A DNA stretch of 64,000 nt from Bacteroidales bacterium (GTDB lineage Bacteria > Bacteroidota > Bacteroidia > Bacteroidales > UBA932): assembly GCA_017617715.1 (NCBI GenBank), contig JAFZVQ010000056.1:1-64000 (forward strand), written 5' to 3'. The translations under genes were made by a program, and so were the position numbers. Position 1 is the stretch's first letter. Each line of letters starts with the position of its first letter. This document shows, one piece after another, positions 1 through 8,160 of the stretch. A model generated the notes under the pieces. That model saw only the letters and a program-made list of their open reading frames with translations, searched no databases and was not told where the DNA came from.

Positions 1-12
1 AGCTACATCGGC
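1..12 (-). tRNA. 5' end of a tRNA, cut by the window edge (probably tRNA-Thr)
   Basis: On the minus strand these 12 bases read GCCGATGTAGCT, identical to the first 12 bases of the complete tRNA-Thr at 221-294. The rest lies outside the window, so the anticodon cannot be read. A tRNA-Thr isoacceptor in the same cluster is the simplest reading. Confidence 0.6.
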
Positions 13-20
13 AAACTTTG

Positions 21-92
21 AGCGGGGTAGGAGAATCGAACTCCCATTTTCAGCTTGGAAGGCTGACATAATAGCCGTTATACGAACCCCGC
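21..92 (-). tRNA. tRNA-Gly (anticodon TCC)
   Basis: The minus strand folds as a cloverleaf of 72 nt. The acceptor arms GCGGGGT and ACCCCGC pair with a T discriminator, the anticodon loop reads CTTCCAA between CAGC and GCTG arms, and a GTTCGATTC T-loop is present. CCA is not encoded. It is the third of a closely packed minus-strand tRNA cluster. Confidence 0.95.
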
Positions 93-121
93 ATAATGGT
101 GGAAGATTCTCTTCCGCTTCG

Positions 122-204
122 TGGGCAAGGATGGATTCGAACCACCGTAGGCGTGCGCCAGCAGATTTACAGTCTGCCCCATTTGGCCACTCTGGTACTT
201 GCCC
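122..204 (-). tRNA. tRNA-Tyr (anticodon GTA)
   Basis: An 83-nt minus-strand class II tRNA with acceptor GGGCAAG/CTTGCCC and A discriminator. The anticodon arm is CAGACTGTAAATCTG, giving GTA. A long variable arm and a GGTTCGAATCC T-arm are present. The long variable arm is normal for tyrosine tRNA. Confidence 0.96.
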
Positions 205-220
205 ATAATGTTCTGCGATG

Positions 221-294
221 AGCCGATGGAGGGAATCGAACCCACGACCTTGAGATTACAAATCACACGCTCTGGCCATCTGAGCTACATCGGC
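221..294 (-). tRNA. tRNA-Thr (anticodon TGT)
   Basis: A 74-nt minus-strand tRNA with acceptor arms GCCGATG/CATCGGC and a T discriminator. The anticodon loop contains TTGTAA preceded by GTGTGAT, giving TGT for threonine ACA codons. It is the first gene of the Thr-Tyr-Gly(-Thr?) cluster in its transcription direction. Confidence 0.95.
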
Positions 295-337
295 AGTATT
301 TCAATGCCCTTTTACTAAGGGACTGCAAAGGTACACA

Positions 338-2209
338 TTATTTTGGAATCTCCAAAAACTTTTGAAAGATTTTTTCCAAGCTTTCTTTGTCCAATTCCCA
401 CTCCGTCCGCTGCTGGGCCTGAGACGCTTGCGCCACGAAGCGGTCGCCTATGCCGACGGGCCTGATTTGGGCTTTGCAGCCGCTCCCGGCGAGGAATTCG
501 GACACCGCGCCGAAGAGGCCGCCGGCGATGGCTCCGTCTTCCACGGTCACTATTTTTGAGAACCTGCCGCAGATGCTTCCGAGCACCCCGGTGTCAAGCG
601 GTTTGACGAAGGGAAAATGGTACACCGCCACCTTGCCGCCGAAGCTCTCCGACGCCTCCAGCGCCCTGTTGACCGCAGGTCCGGTGCCTATCACGGCCAC
701 CTCCGTGCCTTCTTTCAGGAGCACGGCCTTGCCCACTGGCATCGCCTCGAATCCGGCGTCTTCCCAACGTACGCCTTCGCCGCAGCCTCGCGGGTACCTT
801 ATAATAAAAGGTCCGCGCTCCTGCTGAAGGGCGGTGTACATGAGCTGCTTGAGCTCGAGTTCGTTGCGGGGGGCGGCTATGGTGGTGCCGGGGATGCTGC
901 GGTAGGCTGCGAGGTCGAAGGCTCCCTGGTGGGTGGCGCCGTCCTCGCCCACGAGGCCTGCCCGGTCGAAGCAGAGCACCACGGGAAGCCCCTGGAGGGC
1001 GATGTCGTGGATTATTTCGTCGTACGCCCGCTGGGCGAAGGAAGAGTAGATGTTGCAGAAGGGGCGCAGGCCGCCGGCGGCGAGGCCGGCAGAGAAGGTG
1101 GCCGCGTGTTCCTCTTCGATGCCCACGTCGAAGAAGCGGTCGGGGAAGCGGCGGCCGAATTCGGTCATGCCGCAGCCGCTGGCCATCGCCGGGGTGATAC
1201 CGACAATGCGGCTGTCGCGTTCGGCAAGGTCGCACAGCACCTGCCCGAAGACGTCCTGGTAGCGCGCGGCGGGGCGGGAGGACGGGAGCCGCTCGCCGGT
1301 ATCTGGGTTGAACCTGCCGGGGGCGTGCCATGTGACGGGATCCTTTTCGGCGGCTTCGTAACCCTTTCCCTTGACGGTGTAGCAGTGGAGTATACGGGGC
1401 CCGCTTATGCTGGCGAGCTTGCGGAGCGTGCGGACCACGGCGCCGATGTCGTTGCCGTCGATGGGGCCGAAGTAGCGGAAGCCGAGGGCTTCGAAGAGGT
1501 CGCCTCCGGTGGGGCTCACGGTCCAGGACTTGACCTTGCGGGTCCATTTCTGGATGGCTGCCCTGGTGCGGCTTTCGCCGAGCTTGCGCCAGACGGTGTC
1601 CTTGAGGCGGTTGTAGCGTATGCTGGTGGTGAGCTTCAGCAGGTGGTTGTGGATCGCGCCTATGTTGCCGTCGATGGACTGGTTGTTGTCGTTGAGGATT
1701 ACGAGCAGGTCGGCGCCGCCGGAGCCGGTGTTGTTGAGGCCTTCGAAAGCGAGTCCGCCGGTCAGGGCTCCGTCGCCGATCAGGGCCACGACCTTCTCCT
1801 TGCGGCCCTGCAGCCTTGCCGCTTCGGCCAGGCCGAGGGCGGCGGAGACGGAGGTGGAGGAGTGGCCGGCGCCGAACGCGTCGTAGGGGCTTTCGCTGCG
1901 GGAGGGGAAGCCGCTCAGGCCGTCCCTGGTGCGGTTGCCCTTGAAAGCCTCGCGGCGGCCGGTGATTATCTTGTGCGCATAGGCCTGGTGACCGACGTCG
2001 AAGACTATCTTGTCGGTGGGGCTGTCGAAGACATAGTGGACCCCAACTATCAACTCCACGGCCCCGAGGCTGGACGCTACGTGGCCGGGATTGACCGCAC
2101 AACACTCGAGGATGTAGCGGCGAATCTCTCCGCAAAGCTTTTCGAGTTCTTCCAGGCTCAGGCCTTTGAGGTCGGCAGGGGAATCTATTTTGTCCAGCAA
2201 CTCGTACAT
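338..2209 (-). CDS. dxs: 1-deoxy-D-xylulose-5-phosphate synthase
   Basis: This cytosolic enzyme condenses pyruvate and glyceraldehyde 3-phosphate to DXP, the first step of the MEP isoprenoid pathway. The 623-residue product has the family's normal size and order. The N-terminal thiamine-diphosphate domain shows DVGHQAYAHK and a GDG...NDN cofactor motif (GDGALTGG, LNDNNQS). The central pyrimidine domain shows DRAGLVGEDGATHQGAFD, and a transketolase C-terminal domain follows. An upstream in-frame ATG at 2227 would add six residues (MWALIN); MYELLDKID at 2209 is preferred because it matches family N-termini. It diverges from ssb. ispH, the last MEP enzyme, is also in this window at 41751. A long open frame on the opposite strand is only a codon-usage shadow. 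Confidence 0.97.
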   Translation of the reverse strand: MYELLDKIDSPADLKGLSLEELEKLCGEIRRYILECCAVNPGHVASSLGAVELIVGVHYVFDSPTDKIVFDVGHQAYAHKIITGRREAFKGNRTRDGLSGFPSRSESPYDAFGAGHSSTSVSAALGLAEAARLQGRKEKVVALIGDGALTGGLAFEGLNNTGSGGADLLVILNDNNQSIDGNIGAIHNHLLKLTTSIRYNRLKDTVWRKLGESRTRAAIQKWTRKVKSWTVSPTGGDLFEALGFRYFGPIDGNDIGAVVRTLRKLASISGPRILHCYTVKGKGYEAAEKDPVTWHAPGRFNPDTGERLPSSRPAARYQDVFGQVLCDLAERDSRIVGITPAMASGCGMTEFGRRFPDRFFDVGIEEEHAATFSAGLAAGGLRPFCNIYSSFAQRAYDEIIHDIALQGLPVVLCFDRAGLVGEDGATHQGAFDLAAYRSIPGTTIAAPRNELELKQLMYTALQQERGPFIIRYPRGCGEGVRWEDAGFEAMPVGKAVLLKEGTEVAVIGTGPAVNRALEASESFGGKVAVYHFPFVKPLDTGVLGSICGRFSKIVTVEDGAIAGGLFGAVSEFLAGSGCKAQIRPVGIGDRFVAQASQAQQRTEWELDKESLEKIFQKFLEIPK

Positions 2210-2224
2210 ATTAATTAAAGCCCA

Positions 2225-2272
2225 CAAAATTAAGAAAAACTTTTCTACTATCGTGAAAAAGTTCTATATTTG
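2225..2272. promoter_or_regulatory. Divergent promoter region of dxs and ssb
   Basis: Two Bacteroides-type -7 boxes (TAnnTTTG) are visible. TAATTTTG lies on the minus strand at 2232-2225, 16 nt before the preferred dxs start. TATATTTG lies on the plus strand at 2265-2272, 23 nt before ssb. No clear TTG -33 element stands at the ideal distance of either, so both are moderate calls. Confidence 0.5.
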
Positions 2273-2295
2273 GAACTAATAAAAACATTAAGATT

Positions 2296-2874
2296 ATGCC
2301 ATCATTGAATAAAGTATTGCTTATCGGTAACGTTGGTAGAGATCCGGAAGTACGTTACCTCGACCAGGGAGCCGGCCAGGCCGGACAAAGCACTAAAGTA
2401 GCCACATTCACCCTCGCCACCACCGACCGCTACCGTGACCGCAACGGCGAGCTCCGCGAAAGCACCGAATGGCACAACATCGTGGTGTGGAGGCAGCTCG
2501 CGGACGTGTCTGAGAAATACATCCGCAAGGGCAGCCAGATCTACGTCGAGGGGCACATCCGCACCCGCTCCTACACCGACCAGCAGGGCCAGAAGAAGTT
2601 CATGACCGAGATAGTGGCCGACAACCTCCAGCTCCTCGGCCGCCGCGAAGGCGAAGGCGTGCCCGCGGGCGGCTATGCTGCCCCGGCAGGCGGCGGATAC
2701 TCGGCTCCCGCAGGCGGCTATTCCGCTCCGGCCCCGTCCGGCGGATATTCGGCCCCTGCCTACCAGGCCCCCGCAGCGCCCCAGTCCGACGGCTATCGCC
2801 GCCGCGACGCCGCTCCAGCCCCTGCAGCCCCCGAGCTTGACGCCCCCGCCCCGGACGACGACCTGCCGTTCTAG
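2296..2874 (+). CDS. ssb: Single-stranded DNA-binding protein
   Basis: SSB coats single-stranded DNA during replication, repair and recombination. The 192-residue protein starts PSLNKVLLIGNVGRDPEVRY and has the OB-fold motif ESTEWHNIVVW at about residue 50, followed by GSQIYVEGHIRTRSY. After about residue 115 comes a low-complexity linker of GGYSAPA-type repeats. The end is DDDLPF, the acidic tail through which SSB recruits partner proteins. The repeat-rich linker is longer and more regular than usual but is of the expected type. A TATATTTG -7 box lies 23 nt upstream. The lipoprotein gene at 2883 begins 8 nt downstream and may be co-transcribed, although no functional link is apparent. Confidence 0.97.
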   Translation: MPSLNKVLLIGNVGRDPEVRYLDQGAGQAGQSTKVATFTLATTDRYRDRNGELRESTEWHNIVVWRQLADVSEKYIRKGSQIYVEGHIRTRSYTDQQGQKKFMTEIVADNLQLLGRREGEGVPAGGYAAPAGGGYSAPAGGYSAPAPSGGYSAPAYQAPAAPQSDGYRRRDAAPAPAAPELDAPAPDDDLPF

Positions 2875-2882
2875 AATCTCTT

Positions 2883-4994
2883 ATGAAATCGACGAAACAT
2901 TTACTCCTTGCCCTCATAATCGCGGCAAGTTGCACGGCCATTGAAGAGCCGGGAGTCCCGTCTGCAGAGCCGGTCGGCCTGGTCCTCACCGCGACCCGCG
3001 AATCCATGGCGCCCGCTTCCAAGTCCATCCTCCTGGACGACGGTTCGGTGTGGTGGGACAAGGCTGAGGAAATAAGCCTCTTCTCCGGCAGCGGAGTCGC
3101 CGGCGGCAGCAAGTTCGTGTCTCAGAACAGCTCGATGGCCACCACCGTCGATTTCAGCGGTTCCATCACTATTTCAGCGGGCAAGAACTTTTGGGGAGTG
3201 TATCCGTATTCCACTTTCAACGAGAGTGACGGCTCCTCCGTGACCATGATAGTGCCCGCCAGGCAGACCGCGTCGCCCGGCAATTTCTCAGGCGACGCCT
3301 TCCCCGCCATCGGCACTTCCAAGACCATGAGGATGGCCTTCTGGAACGTCTGCGGCGGTGTCTGTTTCTTCGTCACCAAGGCCGACATCAAGTCCTTCTC
3401 CATCAGAGGCAACAACGGCGAAGCCCTTGCCGGCCAGGTGAAGGTCAAGTTCGGCGAGTGGGGCGTCCCCGAGATCGAGTCCGTGCTCGACCCCAAGACC
3501 GAGGTGGTGCTGAACGCTCCGGACGGCGGCACCTTCGAGCCCGGTCGTTACTATTATCTGTCGCTCCTCCCCGTCGAGCTGACGGGCGGCATCACGATCA
3601 CGCTCCGGACCGCCTCCAAGCAGGGTGTCATCGAAAGCAGCAATCCCCAGACCGTCAAGCGCTCCGTGTTCGGCACGCTTAAAAATATCAACTCCCGCGT
3701 CGCCCAGTGGGAGGACTACGTTCCCGACGACCCGGAAGCTCCCGCCGGCCTGCTGATCAATGAAGTGGCCGCCCACGGCGATTCCAGCGGCTTCGACACA
3801 TGGGTGGAGATTATCAACACCTCCGGCGAGACCGCTACCCTCGACGGCTTGTCGCTCTTCCTCACCACAAGCTCCGTGTCCGGCCAGAAGGTCGGCAGCC
3901 TCTCAGGCACGCTGGCGGCCGGGGAGCGTAAGGTGTTCTCGACGGCCTCAGGCGGCGGACTCACCTCCGGCATAGCCTCCAATGCCCTGTTCACCCTCTC
4001 GCTCGGCACCGATTCATCCAATTCTGCAGACACCTTCGTCCGCAGTTCCGAACTGGGCTCCCTCGGACCTTTCGCCAGCTACCAGAGAATCCCCGACGGC
4101 GGCACCGAGTGGCGCAAGCTCACATATTCAAGCGCCGGCCGCGCCAACGAAGTGTTCGACGTCTCGTCCACCAGGCCGACCGCAGTCTGGGCCTGGGGCT
4201 CGCACCTGAGCGACCTTGTGGCGAACAACGGCGCCAAGATGCGCGACATGAAGAACAAAGGCTACGACCACATCCTCATGAACTCCGCCGGCTTCACGAC
4301 CAGCAGCTACCGCACGAACGCCATCAAGTTCATCAAGCTTGCCGACGAGATGGGCATCACCGTCCATGCCTGGATCCAGTGCTTCTACCAGAGCGGCAGC
4401 TGGATCAGCCCCATCGACGACAACACCAAGACCTACAAGGAAGACGTCTATGCCCGCATCCGCCAGGATGCCGCGAGCTTTGTGGAGAACTGGGGCGTCA
4501 AGGGCATCCACCTGGACTACATCCGCTTCCCCGGCACCGCCTCCAAGCACAACTACACCACTGCGGTGAATTCGGTCAGCGCTGTGAACCGCTGCTGCCG
4601 CGAAATACGCGAGACCTGCGACGGCTTCGGCGAAGGGCTCGTGACCAGCGCGGCGCTCATGCCCGAGCCGAACAGCGAGAGCTCGTATGGCCAGAACCCG
4701 GCCCAGATGGCCCAGTACATCCATATCCTGATGCCGATGATCTACCGCTACGGCGACTACAACTTCAGCGACGCCACGTTCAAGAGCCGCTCCAACTATT
4801 ATGCGAGCCAGGCGGCCACGAGCGGCGGAGTATCCTGGTCCGGCATCCAGACCTACGACACCAACACCAAGGGCCTCAGCGCTGAAGCCCTGCGCAGCGA
4901 CATCAACCTGATCGCCTCCACAAATGCCGCCGGTCTGGTGCTCTTCCGCTACCAGCTCGGCACATTCCCGGACATCAACGATCTTTGGCAGTAG
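2883..4994 (+). CDS. Lipoprotein: fimbrillin-like + lamin-tail (LTD) + GHL10-type glycosidase domain
   Basis: The 703-residue product opens with a lipoprotein signal (LALIIAASC, Cys at about 18), so it should sit on the outer membrane. Residues about 30-270 resemble the fimbrillin/Mfa-like beta-sandwich, with features such as WWDKAEEISLFSGSG and NFWGVYPYSTF. Residues about 285-390 (LLINEVAAHG, DTWVEIINTSGE, LDGLSLFLTT) form a lamin-tail domain. From about 425 (AVWAWGSHLSDL, MGITVHAWIQCF, GVKGIHLDYIRFP) it matches the GHL10/DUF4015 TIM-barrel glycosidase-like family; the Asp in HLDYIRFP is a likely catalytic or binding residue. The substrate is unknown. The gene ends convergently with, and overlaps by 20 bp, the HD-domain gene. 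The N-terminal module recurs in three other proteins of this window. Confidence 0.8.
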   Translation: MKSTKHLLLALIIAASCTAIEEPGVPSAEPVGLVLTATRESMAPASKSILLDDGSVWWDKAEEISLFSGSGVAGGSKFVSQNSSMATTVDFSGSITISAGKNFWGVYPYSTFNESDGSSVTMIVPARQTASPGNFSGDAFPAIGTSKTMRMAFWNVCGGVCFFVTKADIKSFSIRGNNGEALAGQVKVKFGEWGVPEIESVLDPKTEVVLNAPDGGTFEPGRYYYLSLLPVELTGGITITLRTASKQGVIESSNPQTVKRSVFGTLKNINSRVAQWEDYVPDDPEAPAGLLINEVAAHGDSSGFDTWVEIINTSGETATLDGLSLFLTTSSVSGQKVGSLSGTLAAGERKVFSTASGGGLTSGIASNALFTLSLGTDSSNSADTFVRSSELGSLGPFASYQRIPDGGTEWRKLTYSSAGRANEVFDVSSTRPTAVWAWGSHLSDLVANNGAKMRDMKNKGYDHILMNSAGFTTSSYRTNAIKFIKLADEMGITVHAWIQCFYQSGSWISPIDDNTKTYKEDVYARIRQDAASFVENWGVKGIHLDYIRFPGTASKHNYTTAVNSVSAVNRCCREIRETCDGFGEGLVTSAALMPEPNSESSYGQNPAQMAQYIHILMPMIYRYGDYNFSDATFKSRSNYYASQAATSGGVSWSGIQTYDTNTKGLSAEALRSDINLIASTNAAGLVLFRYQLGTFPDINDLWQ

Positions 4995-5613
4995 GAGCCG
5001 TTTCTTCTGAATAGATTTGTTCGAACACCGTGCGGAGATGCGCGGTGTTCTTTATTATTTCCCGCAGGCGCGCAAGCGGCTCTTCGTTCGGCGAGCCCGG
5101 AATCAGCAGGTGGAGGTAGCCGCCCTCGGCGTATTTCTCATGCAGGTGCTGCAGCGTGCGCTCCCAGTGGCCTTCCTTGTCCAGCCCCGGATAGTGGTCC
5201 AGGCCGAACTGGACGGTGCGGCGTATGATGGTCTCGGGCACTATCATCCTGTCCGCTTCGGCCACGAGGGCCCCGTAGATGTTGCGGGGAGGCGTCGTGG
5301 CTGAGGCCCGGTGGTCTTCTGCGGCGCAGGCTATGGTCTCTATCTGCTCCGGGGTGAACCATTCCTTCAGGCGCTCGTCGGAGCGTATGATGCGTCCGCT
5401 CTCCAGATGATGTGTCTTGCGGTCCACGGCGAGCCCGAGGTCGTGGAACGCCGCGGCCGCATAAAGCATGTTTTCGTCGATATCGTAACCCTTGCCCATC
5501 TCCAGGGCCCTCCGGATGACCGCACGGGCATGGTCCTCCTGATGGGCCTTGTCGAACAAGGCATAGCGCGGAATTATCTCCGCCTCTACATACTTGACCA
5601 GCAGCGAATCCAT
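4975..5613 (-). CDS. HD-domain phosphohydrolase-like protein
   Basis: The 212-residue cytosolic protein has the HD-superfamily metal ligands: His28 in DKAHQEDHAR, the doublet His57-Asp58 in AAFHDLG, and a later Asp in ALVAEADRM. HD proteins hydrolyse phosphate esters of nucleotides or metabolites; the substrate here cannot be named. It is the last gene of the minus-strand sugar operon, 23 nt after gnd, which suggests a metabolite-phosphate or housekeeping role. Its 3' end overlaps that of the convergent GHL10 gene by 20 bp. No signal peptide is present. Confidence 0.8.
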   Translation of the reverse strand: MDSLLVKYVEAEIIPRYALFDKAHQEDHARAVIRRALEMGKGYDIDENMLYAAAAFHDLGLAVDRKTHHLESGRIIRSDERLKEWFTPEQIETIACAAEDHRASATTPPRNIYGALVAEADRMIVPETIIRRTVQFGLDHYPGLDKEGHWERTLQHLHEKYAEGGYLHLLIPGSPNEEPLARLREIIKNTAHLRTVFEQIYSEETAPTAKDR

Positions 5614-5636
5614 ATCGCCGGCAAATATAAGAAAAA

Positions 5637-7103
5637 TTACTTCCAGTCGGTATGGAAAAATCTCCCACGGGGGCGGTCGATGCGTTCGTAGGTGTGCGCG
5701 CCGAAGAAGTCGCGCTGAGCCTGCAGGAGGTTGGCTCCGGAGCGGCCGCAGCGGTAGCCGTCAAAATAGGCAAGAGCGGATGAGAGAGCCGGCACCGGGA
5801 TTCCGTCCAGTGCGGCCGCTGCGACCACCCTGCGCCATGCTTGCTGAGATTCCGCCAGTATGCCCCGGAAGTATGGTGCCAGCATGAGATTGCTGCATTT
5901 GCCGTCGCCACCCAGCGCCTCGCGGATCTTCCCGAGGAATGTGCTGCGGATGATGCAGCCCCCGCGCCAGAGCAAGGCGATGCCGCCGAGGTCCAGATTC
6001 CATCCGTAGTGCGCCGAGGCGGCGTCCAGAAGGCTGAAGCCCTGGGCGTATGCCACTATCTTAGAGCACAGGAGGGCCTGCCGGAGGTCATCGATGGTGA
6101 CAGATCCTTCGCTTCGCTCAGGATGACAACAATACTCCCTGGCCTCCCATTTGTCATCCTGAGCCTCCTTCCTGTCATCCTGAGCGAAGCGAAGGATCTC
6201 AGAGGCGGCGAGCCTCTCCTCTTTCAGGGCGGAGAGGCAGCGGGCGAAGACCGCCTCGCCGATGAGCGGCAGCGGCATCCCCTCGTCAAGTGCCGCCTGC
6301 ACAGTCCACTTCCCGGTGCCCTTTTGCCCGGCAGTATCCAGTATCCGGTCCAGGACAAACCCTTCATCATCCTTCTTCCGAAGAATCCCGGCCGTAATCT
6401 CTATCAAGTAGCTTTCCAGTTCTCCCCGGTTCCATTCGGCAAAGACTGAGGCCATCTCCTCGTTCCCCATGCCGAGCATATCCCTCATCATCTGGTAACA
6501 CTCGCATATCAGCTCGATGTCGCCGTACTCGATTCCGTTGTGGACCATCTTCACGAAATGCCCTGCGCCGCCGGGCCCCACCCAGTCGCAACAGGGCTCT
6601 CCGTCAGCGGTCTGTGCCGATATTGACTGGAAGATATCGCGCACAAGAGGCCATGCGGCAGGTGATCCGCCGGGCATCATAGATGGCCCTTTCAGCGCAC
6701 CTTCTTCGCCCCCGGACACTCCGGTGCCCACATACATAAGTCCGCATGCTTCCAGCTCCGCGGTGCGGCGTGCCGTGTCGTGGAAATCAGAATTGCCCCC
6801 GTCGATAATCACGTCCCCAGGCTCCAGCAGCGGCACCAGATGCCCGATGACCTCATCTACGGCAGCACCAGCAGTGACCATCAGGAACACTTTCCTGGGC
6901 GCCGACAGCGAAGCCGCCAGTTCCTCATAAGAGCGGGCCCCGATAAAGCGCTTCCCAAGACCGCTTCCCGCAAGAAAATCCTCCGTGACGGAAGGAATAT
7001 AGTTGAACACGCTGACCTGCAGCCCTTTACTTTCCATGTTGAGGGCGAGGTTGCGTCCCATCACCCCAAGGCCCACCAGCCCTATATCTGACAGTGCTTT
7101 CAT
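5637..7103 (-). CDS. gnd: 6-phosphogluconate dehydrogenase (decarboxylating), with an in-frame repeat insertion
   Basis: The enzyme oxidises and decarboxylates 6-phosphogluconate to ribulose 5-phosphate with NADP+. The 488-residue protein has the Rossmann motif GLGVMGRNLALNM near the N-terminus and the catalytic K-H-N trio in GHFVKMVHNGIEYGD. It also has the C-terminal all-helical domain ending in a basic RGRFFHTDWK tail. At about residues 302-334 the loop before KIVAYAQGF is replaced by repeat-derived sequence (EILRFAQDD...CHPERSEGS) encoded by 6102-6200. Reading frame is kept and all active-site residues remain, so the enzyme may still work. The start overlaps the kinase stop by 4 nt, indicating translational coupling in the five-gene operon. 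Confidence 0.93.
   Translation of the reverse strand: MKALSDIGLVGLGVMGRNLALNMESKGLQVSVFNYIPSVTEDFLAGSGLGKRFIGARSYEELAASLSAPRKVFLMVTAGAAVDEVIGHLVPLLEPGDVIIDGGNSDFHDTARRTAELEACGLMYVGTGVSGGEEGALKGPSMMPGGSPAAWPLVRDIFQSISAQTADGEPCCDWVGPGGAGHFVKMVHNGIEYGDIELICECYQMMRDMLGMGNEEMASVFAEWNRGELESYLIEITAGILRKKDDEGFVLDRILDTAGQKGTGKWTVQAALDEGMPLPLIGEAVFARCLSALKEERLAASEILRFAQDDRKEAQDDKWEAREYCCHPERSEGSVTIDDLRQALLCSKIVAYAQGFSLLDAASAHYGWNLDLGGIALLWRGGCIIRSTFLGKIREALGGDGKCSNLMLAPYFRGILAESQQAWRRVVAAAALDGIPVPALSSALAYFDGYRCGRSGANLLQAQRDFFGAHTYERIDRPRGRFFHTDWK
6102..6200. repeat. CCTGAGCGAAGCGAAGG repeat pair inside gnd
   Basis: Two copies of a 26-bp unit face each other: 6102-6127 (reads GATCCTTCGCTTCGCTCAGG on plus) and 6174-6199 (contains CCTGAGCGAAGCGAAGGATC). 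A partial copy (GTCATCCTGAGC) lies at 6153-6164. The 99-bp block is a multiple of three and is translated within gnd. Related units occur at 32608, 41570, 44625 and 63900. Confidence 0.9.
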
Positions 7104-8158
7104 CTTAACACCCTTGCGTTACCTTTCCAAATGCTCCATATCTGCTGCTCGTCGGCAGGAATCGCATAATCGGTGGGCAGTGTCACGGCAAGCGCTCCGC
7201 TCGCCCATCCGAAATCTGCACACTCTTCCAGACTCCATCCTTTCAGTATCCCGTACAGCAGTCCGCCCACGAATCCGTCCCCACCTCCGATGCGGTCCAG
7301 AACATGAATTTCACGTGGCTCTATCACCACGGCACCGGCAGCGTCAGCGACCACCGCACCCCAGAGATGCGTGCCCGCATCAAGCACCTCTCGTAGCGTG
7401 GTGGCAACCACCCGCGCTCCCGGGAAACGCTCCCTGATGCGTCCCAGCATGGATTTGAACGCCTCTGTCTTGCCGGCCAGCCCGTTGCCTCCGACCTCCG
7501 GACCTTCGATGCCCAGACACAGCTGGAAGTCCTCCTCGTTGCCAATGAGCACTTCTGCAAGCGAAGCGATGCGTGTGAACACATCCCGCAACTGCTTCTC
7601 CTGCCCCTTCCAGAAAGAGGCGCGGTAGTTGAGGTCGAAACTCACCGGGCATCCGTATTTGTGGGCCTTCTCCGCCAGATCCAGGCAGAATCCAGGCGCA
7701 ATCGCGGCCACGAGTCCGCTCAGGTGCATCATCCGTACCCCTTCCCAGCAGAATATGCGTTCGAGGTTGAAATCCCCCGCCTTAAGTTCTCTGCCGGCCT
7801 CCCCGGACCTGTCGTTCCACACTCTGGGCCCGCGCGGCCCGGCGCCCGTGTCGGCTATGTTGATCTGGTGTCGCAGCCCCCAGGGGCCACCCTGCTCCAG
7901 TTCCACCGCTTCCACGTCCATTCCGCGTCCGCGCAGGTCGGAGCGTATTCGGGCGGCGAAAGGGTGCCCTTGCACAAGTGCGGTAAGCACCTTCACCGGC
8001 ATCCCGAGATAGGACAGAACGCTTGCTACGTTGGTCTCGGCGCTTGTGACCTGCAGTTCGAAACTGGTGGCGGAGTGGGCTGGCTGCCCGTTCGACGGAG
8101 TGAGACGCACCCCCATGCTGGTAGGGACCAGGAGGGCGTATTTCGGAGAAGTATTCAT
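7100..8158 (-). CDS. PfkB-family sugar kinase (2-keto-3-deoxygluconate kinase-like)
   Basis: This ribokinase-fold kinase phosphorylates a sugar or sugar acid with ATP. The preferred 352-residue product starts MNTSPKYALLV at 8158, two nt after the transporter stop. An upstream in-frame start at 8230 would overlap the transporter by 70 nt. Signature features are the PfkB-1-like substrate region, DLNYRASFW in the centre (as in KDG kinases), and IGGGDGFVGGLLYG near the C-terminus carrying the catalytic Asp; the usual GAGD reads GGGD here. DLNYR and the operon partners favour a KDG or related sugar-acid substrate. Direct assignment as KdgK is an inference. Confidence 0.82.
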   Translation of the reverse strand: MNTSPKYALLVPTSMGVRLTPSNGQPAHSATSFELQVTSAETNVASVLSYLGMPVKVLTALVQGHPFAARIRSDLRGRGMDVEAVELEQGGPWGLRHQINIADTGAGPRGPRVWNDRSGEAGRELKAGDFNLERIFCWEGVRMMHLSGLVAAIAPGFCLDLAEKAHKYGCPVSFDLNYRASFWKGQEKQLRDVFTRIASLAEVLIGNEEDFQLCLGIEGPEVGGNGLAGKTEAFKSMLGRIRERFPGARVVATTLREVLDAGTHLWGAVVADAAGAVVIEPREIHVLDRIGGGDGFVGGLLYGILKGWSLEECADFGWASGALAVTLPTDYAIPADEQQIWSIWKGNARVLR

Positions 8159-8160
8159 CT

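Noticed and set aside
594..2135. Open frame of 513 codons on the minus strand in another frame of dxs
   Set aside because: Very Arg/Pro-rich low-complexity product, typical of out-of-frame reading of a GC-rich gene.
617..2218. Open frame of 533 codons on the plus strand, antisense to dxs
   Set aside because: A by-product of the high third-position GC of dxs. No recognisable domain, and dxs on the other strand is unambiguous.
6102..6200. CRISPR array
   Set aside because: Units are inverted, unequal and without regular spacers; the same family is scattered over the window.
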